A stretch of DNA of 42,299 bases, taken from contig JAHJAR010000067.1 in NCBI GenBank assembly GCA_018814045.1, forward strand, positions 1 to 42,299. The letters run 5' to 3'. The stretch comes from Planctomycetota bacterium. GTDB taxonomy: Bacteria > Planctomycetota > Phycisphaerae > UBA1845 > Fen-1342. How positions within the stretch are numbered: the stretch's first letter is position 1; the number at the start of each line of letters is the position of its first letter. Below the pieces are notes generated by a model. That model saw only the letters and a list, made by a program, of their open reading frames with translations, was not told the DNA's origin and did no database searches. Shown piece after piece: positions 7,912 through 16,433 of this stretch. The position numbers and the translations under genes were made by a program.

Positions 7912-9015
7912 CTATCCCGGGATCGCCTTGGAGAGCCACGCACCCAGTGGGCGCGTCAGTGGCAGCGGCAGGTGCCGCCACACGCGCCGCGCCAGGTCGA
8001 ACCGCGGATTCGCCGGGCTCAGGTCAGGCGCCGTGACCCCGGGGGGCACGTAGTACTGATAACCCAGGAGGCGCGGCTCGAAGCCCTGGTTGCGTTTGAA
8101 AGCGGCGGGGCCCTCGTTGTCCAGACGGCTGCGCCCGAAATCAAAGCGGCGCAGACCATATCGGACGGCCCGTTCCATCGTCGCAAAATAGAGCAGATTC
8201 ATGCTCCCCGCGCAACGGATGCGCTCGTCCACGCCGACGAAGTAGGGCAGCACCGTGTCGCGAAAGACGAAGCTCAGCAGACCGGCAACGGGCCGCATGC
8301 CCTGCCAGACCGTGGTTACCCAGGCGTGCTCACCGAGCCGATGCGCCAACGCCTCGAAGAACGCAAATGGGTAGTTCAGCGAGGCCAGACGGCGCATGCT
8401 GCGGCAGTAGAGCTGCCACACCAGCCCCAGGTGCCCGGCGTCGTGTTGCACGCTCAGATGTTCGCGCTCACGAGCCTGACGGGCGGCAGCGCGGGCTTTG
8501 CGCGGCAGGAACGCGGCCAGATCCTCGTAACGCTCCGGCAAGGTACGCGTGAAGCTCACGTAGCGGCCGTCGCGCGGCCAAGCGGGCACATCCGCAGTGA
8601 CCGAGCGCAACGTCAGAACACGCGCCTGGCGTTGTCGCACCAGTTGCAGGGCCGCGGTGGCCAGAGCCGCGTGTGCCTCTTCGTCGTCAGCCAGGATGCC
8701 GCCGTATGTGCCATACGGCACGCTGACGAGCAGGCGGCCGGCTAGGAAGCTGCGCACTTCGAGCAGTGGCAGAACGCCCACCAGTTGCTCGCCGCGCTTG
8801 GCCAGCAGGTGGCCGGGGCGATGCCCGAAGACGGTTTCCACGATTCGGGACCAGAGCGGGTGGTGAAAGAGCGTGGCCTGCTGGGCGTGTTCGACGTAGC
8901 GCGCCCAAGCTGAAAAGTCGGCCGGGCGGCGGAGCGGCTGGACGGTTGTTCCGGTTGTCTGGTCGGCCGCGCGGACCGGCTCAATCGCGGTGGTAGTAGC
9001 TGTAGTAGCGATCAT
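7912..9015 (-). CDS. FemAB-like GNAT-fold protein associated with exosortase EPS loci
   Basis: The 367-residue protein matches the FemAB-related family of PEP-CTERM loci: ATLFHHPLWSRIVETVFGHRP near residue 47, LLVSVPYGTYGGILADD near 95, and a C-terminal GNAT-like half with GSMNLLYFATMERAVRYG and FDFGRSRLDNEGPAAFKRNQGF. True FemAB enzymes use aminoacyl-tRNA to build peptidoglycan cross-bridges; the exosortase-associated relatives are thought to acylate a sugar or lipid intermediate, but the reaction is not established. The first 25 residues are Thr-rich and probably disordered. The ATG at 9015 overlaps the upstream kinase gene by 35 bases and no ribosome site is obvious, so the true start may lie further in. 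Confidence 0.83.
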   Translation of the reverse strand: MIATTATTTAIEPVRAADQTTGTTVQPLRRPADFSAWARYVEHAQQATLFHHPLWSRIVETVFGHRPGHLLAKRGEQLVGVLPLLEVRSFLAGRLLVSVPYGTYGGILADDEEAHAALATAALQLVRQRQARVLTLRSVTADVPAWPRDGRYVSFTRTLPERYEDLAAFLPRKARAAARQAREREHLSVQHDAGHLGLVWQLYCRSMRRLASLNYPFAFFEALAHRLGEHAWVTTVWQGMRPVAGLLSFVFRDTVLPYFVGVDERIRCAGSMNLLYFATMERAVRYGLRRFDFGRSRLDNEGPAAFKRNQGFEPRLLGYQYYVPPGVTAPDLSPANPRFDLARRVWRHLPLPLTRPLGAWLSKAIPG

Positions 9016-9901
9016 AGTAGCGGGAGCGGCGATCCCGGTAACGCGAGAGGATACAGCCCAGCACCTTGACGTTGTTCGTTTGCAGCGTGCGTACGGCCTG
9101 TTGGACCGTTGGCTCCGGCGTGCGACGCATCTCGATCACGACGATCGATCCGTCGCAGTGCGGTGCCAGCATGCTCACATCCGATACCGTTGTTATCGGT
9201 GGTGTGTCGAGGAACGTGTAGTCAAACGTCGCCCGAAACTGGGCCAACACGCCCCGCGTAAGGGGTGTGCTGAGCAGCTCGGCGTAGTTCCGGTCCTTCA
9301 TCATTCCGGCCGGCACGATTTTCAGGTTGGGGAAGGGCGTCGGATAGAGCACGTCGGCCAACTCAACCTCGTTGCGAAGCAGCTCGGCCAGGCCCGGCTT
9401 TCCCTCCGTGCCGAGCATGCGGGCGATCGACGTACGCCGGAAGTCCGCGTCGGCGATCAGGATGGTGTGCTCCCCACCCTCGGCCATCACCAGGCCGAGA
9501 TTGAGTGTGGTAACGCTCTTGCCTTCCTGTGGAACCGCGCTCGTAATCGCGATCACCTGGTGGGCCTGCGCGGTGTTCATCGAGAGCAGGCGGGCGTGCA
9601 CAGAGCGGTACTGCTCACAGATGGCCGACTGCCGATCGTGGAACGCGATCACGGCCGGGTCGATTCTCTGCGATGGCCACTGCTGGATTTCATCAGAAAC
9701 GGCTATCGGCGCAGCCCCTGCTTCGAACTCCGGCTCGGCTTGCCAGGGGACGGCTGGTGGAGTCGGGGAGCTCTCGCCCGCGATGAAGCCTGTGTCAACC
9801 GCACGGCCGGCTGCGGGAGCCGCTTCGACGTCGGTGAGCTCCGAATCGCCGGTCGCGGCGGTCTCCTGGACCTTCTTCATTACGTCAGTCATCGATCCCA
9901 C
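8981..9901 (-). CDS. Tyrosine autokinase, CpsD/Wzc-C type (exosortase-associated)
   Basis: This 306-residue cytoplasmic protein has the ATPase core of bacterial tyrosine kinases. The Walker A variant is SAVPQEGKS (121-129), Walker A' is ILIADADFRR (about 148-157), and Walker B is the FLDTPP segment near 228. It ends in an unusually dense tyrosine cluster, seven tyrosines within RYRDRRSRYYDRYYSYYHRD, the site of autophosphorylation that controls chain length with the Wzz partner. Residues 20-80 are Ala/Pro/Glu-rich and likely flexible. The partner lies directly upstream (9 bases between stop and start), so the kinase and membrane parts are separate proteins. I chose the GTG at 9901, with GAGGT 6 bases before it; the ATG at 9892 is possible. 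Confidence 0.9.
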   Translation of the reverse strand: MGSMTDVMKKVQETAATGDSELTDVEAAPAAGRAVDTGFIAGESSPTPPAVPWQAEPEFEAGAAPIAVSDEIQQWPSQRIDPAVIAFHDRQSAICEQYRSVHARLLSMNTAQAHQVIAITSAVPQEGKSVTTLNLGLVMAEGGEHTILIADADFRRTSIARMLGTEGKPGLAELLRNEVELADVLYPTPFPNLKIVPAGMMKDRNYAELLSTPLTRGVLAQFRATFDYTFLDTPPITTVSDVSMLAPHCDGSIVVIEMRRTPEPTVQQAVRTLQTNNVKVLGCILSRYRDRRSRYYDRYYSYYHRD

Positions 9902-9910
9902 AGCACTACC

Positions 9911-11686
9911 TCAGCGCGATTGGTCATGCAGGTTCGTTGGCGGAACACCAACCGTGGTCAGAGCCCGGTCGAGCCGCTGTATGACCCGACGGTGCAAGCC
10001 GGGCTTGGCCAGACTGGCGTACGCGAGCGACGACGTTGTGACCAGGGCCAGCAGCAGCAGTCCCAGGGCCGGGGCCCAGATCGCCCGCGAGACGAGGCGC
10101 CGGCGACGTTCTCTGGGCGTCGGAATGCTCTCGACACACTCGAGCACGGGGATACCCAGCACACGCGTGACCTGTCCGACGGTGTTGAACGAGCGATCGA
10201 ACAGCTCGGCCAGCGCTACCAGCAAGGCGGCCGCCGCCAGACCGAATCCGGAGCAGATCGGGAAGATCGAGGCCACACGCGGCGCCATCGGGCGGGTCAC
10301 CTCTTTGGGCTGCTCGATCAGAGAGAACTTCGTGCCGCGCTCGCCGGCCTCGGCTACCAGAACCCGGCTCAACTGTCCCAGATGCTGACGCCACACGGCT
10401 GCCATGGCGGCATCCTGTTGCAGTTGGTCCTGGAGCCTGCGCAGCGAGCTGGTCTTCTCCAGTAACTGCTCGAAGAGCTGGGAGAACTTCGCGAGCCGCT
10501 CGTCCGCCTCGGCGTGCCCGGCCTTGGCGATCTCGAGTTGTTTGCGCAGGGCCTGGAGTTCCAGTTCGACGCGTACACGCTGGCTGTTCCACTGCGCGTA
10601 GGTCTCGCCACTGGGCGGGCCGCTCGGCGCCGGGTCATTTTCCTTGAGCGGCGGCGGTTGCTGCGCGGCGGCCAACAAGACCTCCTGGCGGGTGGCCCGC
10701 AGGCCGGCCAGCTTGCGGTACAGTGTCTTGACCTTGGGGTGCTCCGGAGTCATGCGCGAGATCATGATCGCGTCGGCGATGTCCTGCTCGATCTTGCGAA
10801 TCGCACCATCGAGGACGGCGGTCCGTGCGGCGAACTCATCCGGCGGGGCGGCCGTGGGCGCGGGTTGTTCGGCGCCGATGCGGTCAGCCACGTAGGTGGG
10901 CGAGGAGACCAGGAACTGCTCGCGCGTGGTCACTTGCGCTTCCAGTTCGTTTTGGCGCTGGAGCAGGCGATCACGTTCCATCTGTAGGGCTTCGAGCCGC
11001 GCGCCGGCGCTATTCGGGTCCGCCGGGTCGACACCGGGAAACTCGCTGAACTGCTGTTGCAGCATGTGATTGGATTGGGCAACCTGTTCATCAAAGCGCT
11101 GCGCCTGAGACTCGAAGAACTCCTTTGTGCTCGACAGCACTTCGGTGATGCGCTTGCAGGTCTGCGAGATATAACGGTCGCGCAGGGCGACCACGAACTT
11201 CCCGGCCACGTCGGGGTGGTTGGCTTCGCAGGATAGTTGGATCGTGTCCAGGTTCGCCGAACTCTGGATCATGTTCAGGTTGGCGCTGAGCTTGTAGCGT
11301 CCGAGCACCGCGTCGAGGGCCTGCATCTCCTCGTTGGTCAGTGCGCCGCCAGACGCAACGGCCTCGGGCGGCAGGATGCCGATGCTGATGGCGGCGTCGG
11401 CCAGCGCCCGCATGCCGGTCATGTCCAGGCGAATGGTCGACTTGAGATTGCCGAAACTGTAGGGTGAGTTGCTTTGGATCAGGTTTCGCAGCACGACGTC
11501 GTCGTGGCGTTCGAAAAGCGTGGTGGCTCGGTACTGTCGCGGCAAGTACTGGCTGCACCAGAACGCGACGGAACTTACGATTCCCAGACCAACCAGCGCC
11601 AGACGCCAACGACGCACGAGGATGCGCGCGTACTCGTTGAGAGCGTTGCGCACGTCCTCGAAGCCGCGGTCTTGATGGTTCGCCAT
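9911..11686 (-). CDS. Polysaccharide chain-length determinant (Wzz/GumC-like)
   Basis: The 591-residue inner-membrane protein has a TM segment at about 27-46, a long periplasmic coiled-coil region (about 60-460, with many Gln, Glu, Arg and Leu), and C-terminal hydrophobic segments near 475-500 and 530-555. The Wzz opening is the N-terminal helix followed by YRATTLFERHDDVVLRN. Such proteins set the number of repeat units in the exported polymer and work with a tyrosine kinase, encoded next. The length fits GumC/exosortase-type copolymerases rather than short Wzz. Two Pro-rich linkers, near residues 272-280 and 350-360, break the coiled coil. Only a weak GGACATC stretch precedes the ATG. The Wza-like gene lies 27 bases upstream. 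Confidence 0.88.
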   Translation of the reverse strand: MANHQDRGFEDVRNALNEYARILVRRWRLALVGLGIVSSVAFWCSQYLPRQYRATTLFERHDDVVLRNLIQSNSPYSFGNLKSTIRLDMTGMRALADAAISIGILPPEAVASGGALTNEEMQALDAVLGRYKLSANLNMIQSSANLDTIQLSCEANHPDVAGKFVVALRDRYISQTCKRITEVLSSTKEFFESQAQRFDEQVAQSNHMLQQQFSEFPGVDPADPNSAGARLEALQMERDRLLQRQNELEAQVTTREQFLVSSPTYVADRIGAEQPAPTAAPPDEFAARTAVLDGAIRKIEQDIADAIMISRMTPEHPKVKTLYRKLAGLRATRQEVLLAAAQQPPPLKENDPAPSGPPSGETYAQWNSQRVRVELELQALRKQLEIAKAGHAEADERLAKFSQLFEQLLEKTSSLRRLQDQLQQDAAMAAVWRQHLGQLSRVLVAEAGERGTKFSLIEQPKEVTRPMAPRVASIFPICSGFGLAAAALLVALAELFDRSFNTVGQVTRVLGIPVLECVESIPTPRERRRRLVSRAIWAPALGLLLLALVTTSSLAYASLAKPGLHRRVIQRLDRALTTVGVPPTNLHDQSR

Positions 11687-11713
11687 GATGTCCGTTGTCC
11701 GTTGTGCTTCGGT

Positions 11714-12544
11714 TTAGTATCCGAACGGGCCGTCGTCTTCGTCGGATTTGGTCGGCCCCCAGCCTTCGCGGTAATCCTCGGTGGAGTCGATCGTGCGGGC
11801 CGGGAGGTTGTAGGCCCGGACTGCCGGCTCGAGCGGGTATAGCAGTTCGCGCACACGCAGGCCGATCCAGGCCAGCGGCGTCGGCGGCACTTCGATGATG
11901 TCGCCTTCCTGTAGCAGGACGTTTTGTCGCACGTCCCCCGTGCGCACCATCTTGTCCAGATCCACGACGATCGTCTTACGCGCTTGTTTATCGGGCGAGG
12001 GGCGCACGACGCGCACCTGCGAGCGCCAAGCCAGGAACGTCGGCTGGGCCCGGGCGAGCGCCTTGAGCAGCGTATCGCGTCCCGTAAACGGTTTGGCCCC
12101 GGGCGAGGCAACCTGCCCGAAGATGTAGTAATGCTGGCTGCGGTACGCGGTTACTTCCACCGCCACTTCCGGGTCGATGTAGTAACGCGAAAGCAGCGCT
12201 TCGAGCTTCCCGGCCAGCGCCTGCGTGGTCAGCCCGGCCACGTCGACCTCGTCCAGCAAACGCAGGACGATCTTTCCGTCGGCGCGCACCGTCTGCGTCA
12301 CCCCGTCAACCTCCGGCGCCGTCGGCGCGTGGAGGGTGACCTCGTCGGGTGGCATCACGGTGTAGTGGCCAGCCGAGACGCTGACTTCGTGCGAACGCAG
12401 GAATTCCACCAACTGCCCGTGTGATGATGCACAGCCACTCGACCAGGCGGCCAATAGACACAGCCCGATCGCTCCGGTAGTGGTGCGGCCTTGGCGGGTG
12501 GTGGTGACCCAGGACCTCTCGTGTGACAAATCGTTGCGGCACAT
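11714..12544 (-). CDS. Polysaccharide export lipoprotein, Wza-like
   Basis: The 276-residue product has a signal sequence ending in a lipobox, Leu-Ala-Ala-Trp-Ser-Ser-Gly-Cys (Cys near residue 38), so it is a lipoprotein probably sitting in the outer membrane. The polysaccharide-export domain follows (about 63-145, with YTVMPPDEVTLHAP and VRADGKIVLRLLDEVDVAG), then a SLBB-like domain starting YYIFGQVASPGAKPFTGRD. Wza homologs form the outer-membrane channel for exopolysaccharide; at 276 residues this is shorter than Escherichia coli Wza and closer to exosortase-type export proteins. I chose the ATG at 12544, which places the lipobox normally; the open frame extends 23 codons further. It is first in the minus-strand export operon, and the gap to 12755 must hold promoters for it and the divergent ATPase. 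Confidence 0.87.
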   Translation of the reverse strand: MCRNDLSHERSWVTTTRQGRTTTGAIGLCLLAAWSSGCASSHGQLVEFLRSHEVSVSAGHYTVMPPDEVTLHAPTAPEVDGVTQTVRADGKIVLRLLDEVDVAGLTTQALAGKLEALLSRYYIDPEVAVEVTAYRSQHYYIFGQVASPGAKPFTGRDTLLKALARAQPTFLAWRSQVRVVRPSPDKQARKTIVVDLDKMVRTGDVRQNVLLQEGDIIEVPPTPLAWIGLRVRELLYPLEPAVRAYNLPARTIDSTEDYREGWGPTKSDEDDGPFGY

Positions 12545-12755
12545 AGCGTTACGTTCTCGCTCTGTTGCCTTGGCCCTCCCTGGCCGACGGTGTTGGTGCC
12601 TACACTTCCTCACCGCGGGTTATCGACCAAAACGGGGTGAGTGTGAAGTTACGGGTAGAACTCTTCGTTTTTAGCGGGCGCATCGTGTCAGTGTTTCAGG
12701 ACCTGTCGTTGTGGACCGATTAATCATGGGCGCACTCGCGAGATGGAACAGTGCT

Positions 12756-14123
12756 ATGAAGGCCCATGAGCATTTTGGACTGAAGCTGCCGCCCTTCGAG
12801 AGTTGGCCGGATCCACGTTTCTTTGTCCGGTCCGCGGGGCATCAGGAAGTGTTGGCGACGCTGCAATATGCGCTCTACGCCAATAAGGCCTGCTGCATCG
12901 TGGTCGGTGACTCGGGGTCCGGAAAGACGCTCCTGGCACGCGTGTTGTGCGGACAGGCCGACCGGCGCACGACCGTACTGTGGGTGCATGGCATCGGCCA
13001 ACCCGAGCGCGGCACAGAGGTTACGATCCACTCCCCGGCTGGCCTGCGCCAGCCGGCGCTGACAGCGGAGTCGAAGGAAACCACGCTGGCCGACTGGTGG
13101 CGCTCGCAACGCCGCGCTGTTGGCGCGCCGCTGCTGGTCATCGACGACGCCGATGAACTGCCCGCCAGTGGCTGGCACGATGTGATCGCGTTGCTGACCC
13201 GCGAAGCCCACCGGCCCCACCCGGTGAACGTGGTACTGCTGGGGTTGCCTCGGCTACGCCACATCCTGGCGGTGCCGGAGCTGGAGCGTCTGCGGCGTCG
13301 TCTGTTCCGCGTCGTTACGATGACGCCGCTCAGCCGCGCCCAGGTGCGTGAGTATGTGGACTGTCGCATCGCCGCCGCTGGTGGCGAAGGCGAGCGCATC
13401 TTCACGGATGAAGCCAGCGACGAGATCCACAGCCTGACCCACGGCAATCCATCCTTGATCAACCTGGTCTGCGACAATGCCCTGATCGAAGCCTATAGCG
13501 AGGGCCGTACGCAGATTGATGCGGAGCACGTACGCGGGGCGACCCGGGCCGCGCTGGGCGGAGTGCCCGCTCCGGGCCAGACGCTGGAGGCTCCGCTAAC
13601 CGGCAACGCCCTGAGCGAGCATGCTCTGCCCACGGGACGGATACGTGCTGTAGCTCTGCCCGGTGGCGCAAGAGCATCGCGGCCAGCACTGACGCGCACG
13701 GTGGCTACGCCGCCGGTGGCAGCATCCGGTGCGCTGGCCCGTCGCGATCCGGCCGTGGAGCACCAACTCGGCCAACTCGAAGCGCGGCTCAGCCGGGCTT
13801 TGTCCACCGTCCGGCAGGCGCGTGATGGCGACGGCAACGGCGCTCCAGTGGCAGACAAGCCGTGCACGGTCGTCACGCCGACGGCAGGGTCGGTGAATGA
13901 TACTCGGGCGGTGATCGTGGAGAACCCGAGTCTGGACGAGCGCCTGGGCAATCTCGCGATTAGGTTGACGAACGTGATCAACAAGGTGCGCGAGGCGCGT
14001 CTCCGCTGCGAGAGCGGGGCTCTACGGGCCGCTGCCGAGGCTGTGTCAGCAAGCGTGGCCAGTGAGGTGCTCGAGACGAGGAGCGGAGCTGAGACGGCCG
14101 AGTTGGAGGCGAGTGCCGTCTGA
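12756..14123 (+). CDS. ExeA-like AAA ATPase of exosortase loci (TIGR03015-like)
   Basis: The 455-residue protein opens MKAHEHFGLKLPPFESWPDP, matching the ExeA/GspA-type start (M-x-x-x-FGL-x-PF-x-PDP), which is why I prefer the ATG at 12756 over the GTG at 12711. Walker A is GDSGSGKT (51-58), Walker B is LLVIDDADELP (about 126-136), and an Arg-rich sensor region follows. After the ATPase domain (to about 285) comes a 170-residue tail that is unusual: a 21-residue Leu/Arg heptad-like unit occurs twice, HQLGQLEARLSRALSTVRQA near 335 and ERLGNLAIRLTNVINKVREA near 393, joined by Ala/Pro/Val-rich linker. Family members in exosortase loci are presumed to energise or regulate export. The gene is transcribed away from the Wza-like gene. 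Confidence 0.85.
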   Translation: MKAHEHFGLKLPPFESWPDPRFFVRSAGHQEVLATLQYALYANKACCIVVGDSGSGKTLLARVLCGQADRRTTVLWVHGIGQPERGTEVTIHSPAGLRQPALTAESKETTLADWWRSQRRAVGAPLLVIDDADELPASGWHDVIALLTREAHRPHPVNVVLLGLPRLRHILAVPELERLRRRLFRVVTMTPLSRAQVREYVDCRIAAAGGEGERIFTDEASDEIHSLTHGNPSLINLVCDNALIEAYSEGRTQIDAEHVRGATRAALGGVPAPGQTLEAPLTGNALSEHALPTGRIRAVALPGGARASRPALTRTVATPPVAASGALARRDPAVEHQLGQLEARLSRALSTVRQARDGDGNGAPVADKPCTVVTPTAGSVNDTRAVIVENPSLDERLGNLAIRLTNVINKVREARLRCESGALRAAAEAVSASVASEVLETRSGAETAELEASAV

Positions 14124-14220
14124 CGGGGTCGCCGCGGCCCGGCAACACACTCTCCGTACGGCACGCGGATTGGTCAGAACCCGACGAACAAGCTGACTTG
14201 ACAGTTACACAACGTGCGGA

Positions 14221-15411
14221 TCACGGCTCGACGAGCTGACCTGCATGCGCCGCGCGCTCTGCGACCTTACCGCATTCCAATTCAAGCAGTGCCAGGCCGC
14301 GCTGCACATAGCCGTCCCAGGAGAACGCCTCATCGGCGTAGTCCGCCGCCCGCCGGCCCATCGCCCGCCGCTCATCTTCGTTGCGCATGATCGCTTCCAG
14401 CATCTGCACGAGTGATTCCGGGTCCGCGCGCGTGTACGTGAGGCCCAGACGGTGGCTCCGTATTGTTGCGGCCAGCGGGCTGAGCGTGTGGGGGGGCCGG
14501 TCGTCCGGAAGCACGACCGGGACGCCGGCCAGCAGGGCCTCAGCGATCGCTAGGCCGAAGGTCTCGTGCCGGCTGGCGGCGACCAGAATGTCGGCCGCCG
14601 CCAACCAGTTGGCCGGCGTTCGCTCCTGCCCGAGGAAGAGCGTTCGCGTTTCGATCGCACTGCCGCGCAGCTCTTCCCGCACGACCGCGATGTCGGGGCC
14701 ATCGCCCAGCAGGGCCCACCACCAATTTGGCTGAGCGTGCCGCGCCAGGGCGCGGGCGATGTGGCGCTGCCCCTTGTTCTCATTTATGAGACCTATCGTG
14801 AGCAGCAGCCGGGCGTCAGGCGGGACGCCCAGTTCCGCGCGTGTCCGCGTGACCCGCAGCGCGTGTTCGCGGTCGATGCCCAGTGGACGAACGTCGTTTG
14901 GCACACGCAGCGGACAGTAGAGCCGCTCCACTGCGTCGCGGATCGCCGCGCAGGTCAGCAGAACCGCCCGACTTTGCTGAAAGGCCTGGCGTTCGAGCCA
15001 CGTGAACGGTGACCGCGGTGCTTCCGGGTGTTCCACCTGATCCAGCACCGCCGGACAATACAGGACCGGGACGTTGGGGAGTGTCCAGCGTGTGGCCATA
15101 GCCAGCACGGGCGAGAGGGCGAAGACGGCATCGACGTGCGCGGTGGTCTTCGGCACCCTGCGATACCAGAAAGGTAGCGAGCCGACCGGCGGAAACCGCC
15201 ACAGCAGCGGCCACGAACGCGGCTGGCAGGCGAAAACCTCGTCATAGTCCGGATCCCGCGTCGGGCGGCCGTCACCGGTGCACAAAAGCGAAACGCGCAG
15301 CCCCGCGCTGCGCAGACCTTGTGCAATACCTCGGGCATGCAAGGCCCCGCCGCCAATGGCGTCGTGTGGGCTCATGACCTGGATCTGGATCGTCGGTTGG
15401 TCTCCGTTCAT
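14221..15411 (-). CDS. Glycosyltransferase, GT4 family
   Basis: The 396-residue enzyme shows GT-B features: SPHDAIGGGALHARGIAQGL near the N-terminus (Gly-rich acceptor loop), LLLTIGLINENKGQRHIARAL about residue 200, and ASRHETFGLAIAEALLAGVP about residue 293, which carries the E-x7-E donor-binding pattern. It likely transfers a sugar from a nucleotide donor to the growing glycan; the specificity is not readable. It is last in the second minus-strand operon, 14 bases after the GT2 gene, and ends convergently with the ATPase gene, with only 97 bases between them and no clear terminator hairpin. Only a weak GGGT stretch precedes the start. Confidence 0.88.
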   Translation of the reverse strand: MNGDQPTIQIQVMSPHDAIGGGALHARGIAQGLRSAGLRVSLLCTGDGRPTRDPDYDEVFACQPRSWPLLWRFPPVGSLPFWYRRVPKTTAHVDAVFALSPVLAMATRWTLPNVPVLYCPAVLDQVEHPEAPRSPFTWLERQAFQQSRAVLLTCAAIRDAVERLYCPLRVPNDVRPLGIDREHALRVTRTRAELGVPPDARLLLTIGLINENKGQRHIARALARHAQPNWWWALLGDGPDIAVVREELRGSAIETRTLFLGQERTPANWLAAADILVAASRHETFGLAIAEALLAGVPVVLPDDRPPHTLSPLAATIRSHRLGLTYTRADPESLVQMLEAIMRNEDERRAMGRRAADYADEAFSWDGYVQRGLALLELECGKVAERAAHAGQLVEP

Positions 15412-15425
15412 TCAACGTCTACCCG

Positions 15426-16433
15426 TCACCGCCCGCCGCGCCGTCTGAGTGCACTCCAGCGCGCGGCACCGATCAGTCGCTCGGCAAAGACAGCGAGCAT
15501 GTAGCGACGTCCCAGTGCCAGCGGATGCCGCAGCGCCAGCCGTCCCAGCGAGCTCCAATCGAGCCGGTTTTGGCGCTTGTGCGATGACACGATCGCGTTG
15601 ACGAGCTGATCCGCCAGAAAACGCCGACACCCGCGCCGCATCCGCCAATAGCGCCACCGCCACGGCGGTCCCCAATATGGCCGTGAGACCTGGGCCTGTT
15701 CCTCGTTGAACCCGCGGCCGAAATAGGCGCTGCCCGACTTGCTGTCCGGATGGACGATGTAGCGCGCCAGTGTCTGGTCGACAATCTTCACCGGGTAGTG
15801 CTGAGCCAACCGCAGCCAGAAGTCATAGTCCATCGCGTAATGCAGGTCCGGGCGCAGTTCGCCGACCTGTTGGAGCACTTCGCGGCGGAAGAGCACACCC
15901 GGTTGGCAGAGGCCGTAGCCACCGCTCCAGAACTGCACCAGCCCGTCCACGCCGCTGAAGCGCGGCACCAGTGTTTCGAGCCGGTTGCCATCGGCGTCGA
16001 TGACTTCCACCCGGCCGGCGATGGCCATTACACCTGTATCACGGTGCAGCTCACGTGCGGCCAGGGCGAACACTCCGGGTTCGTAGGAGTCGTCCGCGTT
16101 GATCCAGGCGATGATCTCGCCGCGTGCCCGGCGGAAGCCTTTGTTGAGCGCGTCGCTCTGACCGCGATCGGGCTCGCTGCGGCAATCGAGGTGCGTGTAG
16201 CGGCGCAGGATGTCGAGCGTCTGGTCGGTCGAGCAGTTGTCACAGACGATGTGCTCGATATTAGCGTACTCCTGGTCCAGGACGCTCTGCACGCAACGTT
16301 CGACGAAGGCCCCCTGGTTGAAGGAGGGGGTCACGACCGAGATCAACGGCTGCTCGGTGGGTGGTTTCGCCGCCGGGATGGCCGCGCGCTGCGCAACCGT
16401 GGGGCCCGGGCTGCCCACTGCCACCGACTTCAT
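15426..16433 (-). CDS. Glycosyltransferase, GT2 family
   Basis: This 335-residue GT-A enzyme has the classic pattern: LISVVTPSFNQGAFVERCVQ (about 30-49), IEHIVCDNCSTDQTLDIL (about 59-76), EPDRGQSDALNKGF, and the metal-binding IAWINADDSY (about 106-115). The acceptor region shows GVLFRREVLQQVGEL and MDYDFWLRLAQHYP, typical of capsule and LPS glycosyltransferases. I chose the ATG at 16433: GGAGG lies 7 bases upstream, and it overlaps the TGA of the preceding gene as ATGA. The open frame continues 50 codons further but that part is inside the neighbour. The C-terminal 60 residues are Arg-rich and may contact the membrane. Confidence 0.9.
   Translation of the reverse strand: MKSVAVGSPGPTVAQRAAIPAAKPPTEQPLISVVTPSFNQGAFVERCVQSVLDQEYANIEHIVCDNCSTDQTLDILRRYTHLDCRSEPDRGQSDALNKGFRRARGEIIAWINADDSYEPGVFALAARELHRDTGVMAIAGRVEVIDADGNRLETLVPRFSGVDGLVQFWSGGYGLCQPGVLFRREVLQQVGELRPDLHYAMDYDFWLRLAQHYPVKIVDQTLARYIVHPDSKSGSAYFGRGFNEEQAQVSRPYWGPPWRWRYWRMRRGCRRFLADQLVNAIVSSHKRQNRLDWSSLGRLALRHPLALGRRYMLAVFAERLIGAARWSALRRRGGR

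Noticed and set aside
8990..10465. A 491-codon open frame on the plus strand opposite the kinase and chain-length genes
   Set aside because: It is antisense to two genes with clear motifs, has a composition dominated by Arg, Gln and His, and no recognisable domain. High GC content makes such long shadow frames common.
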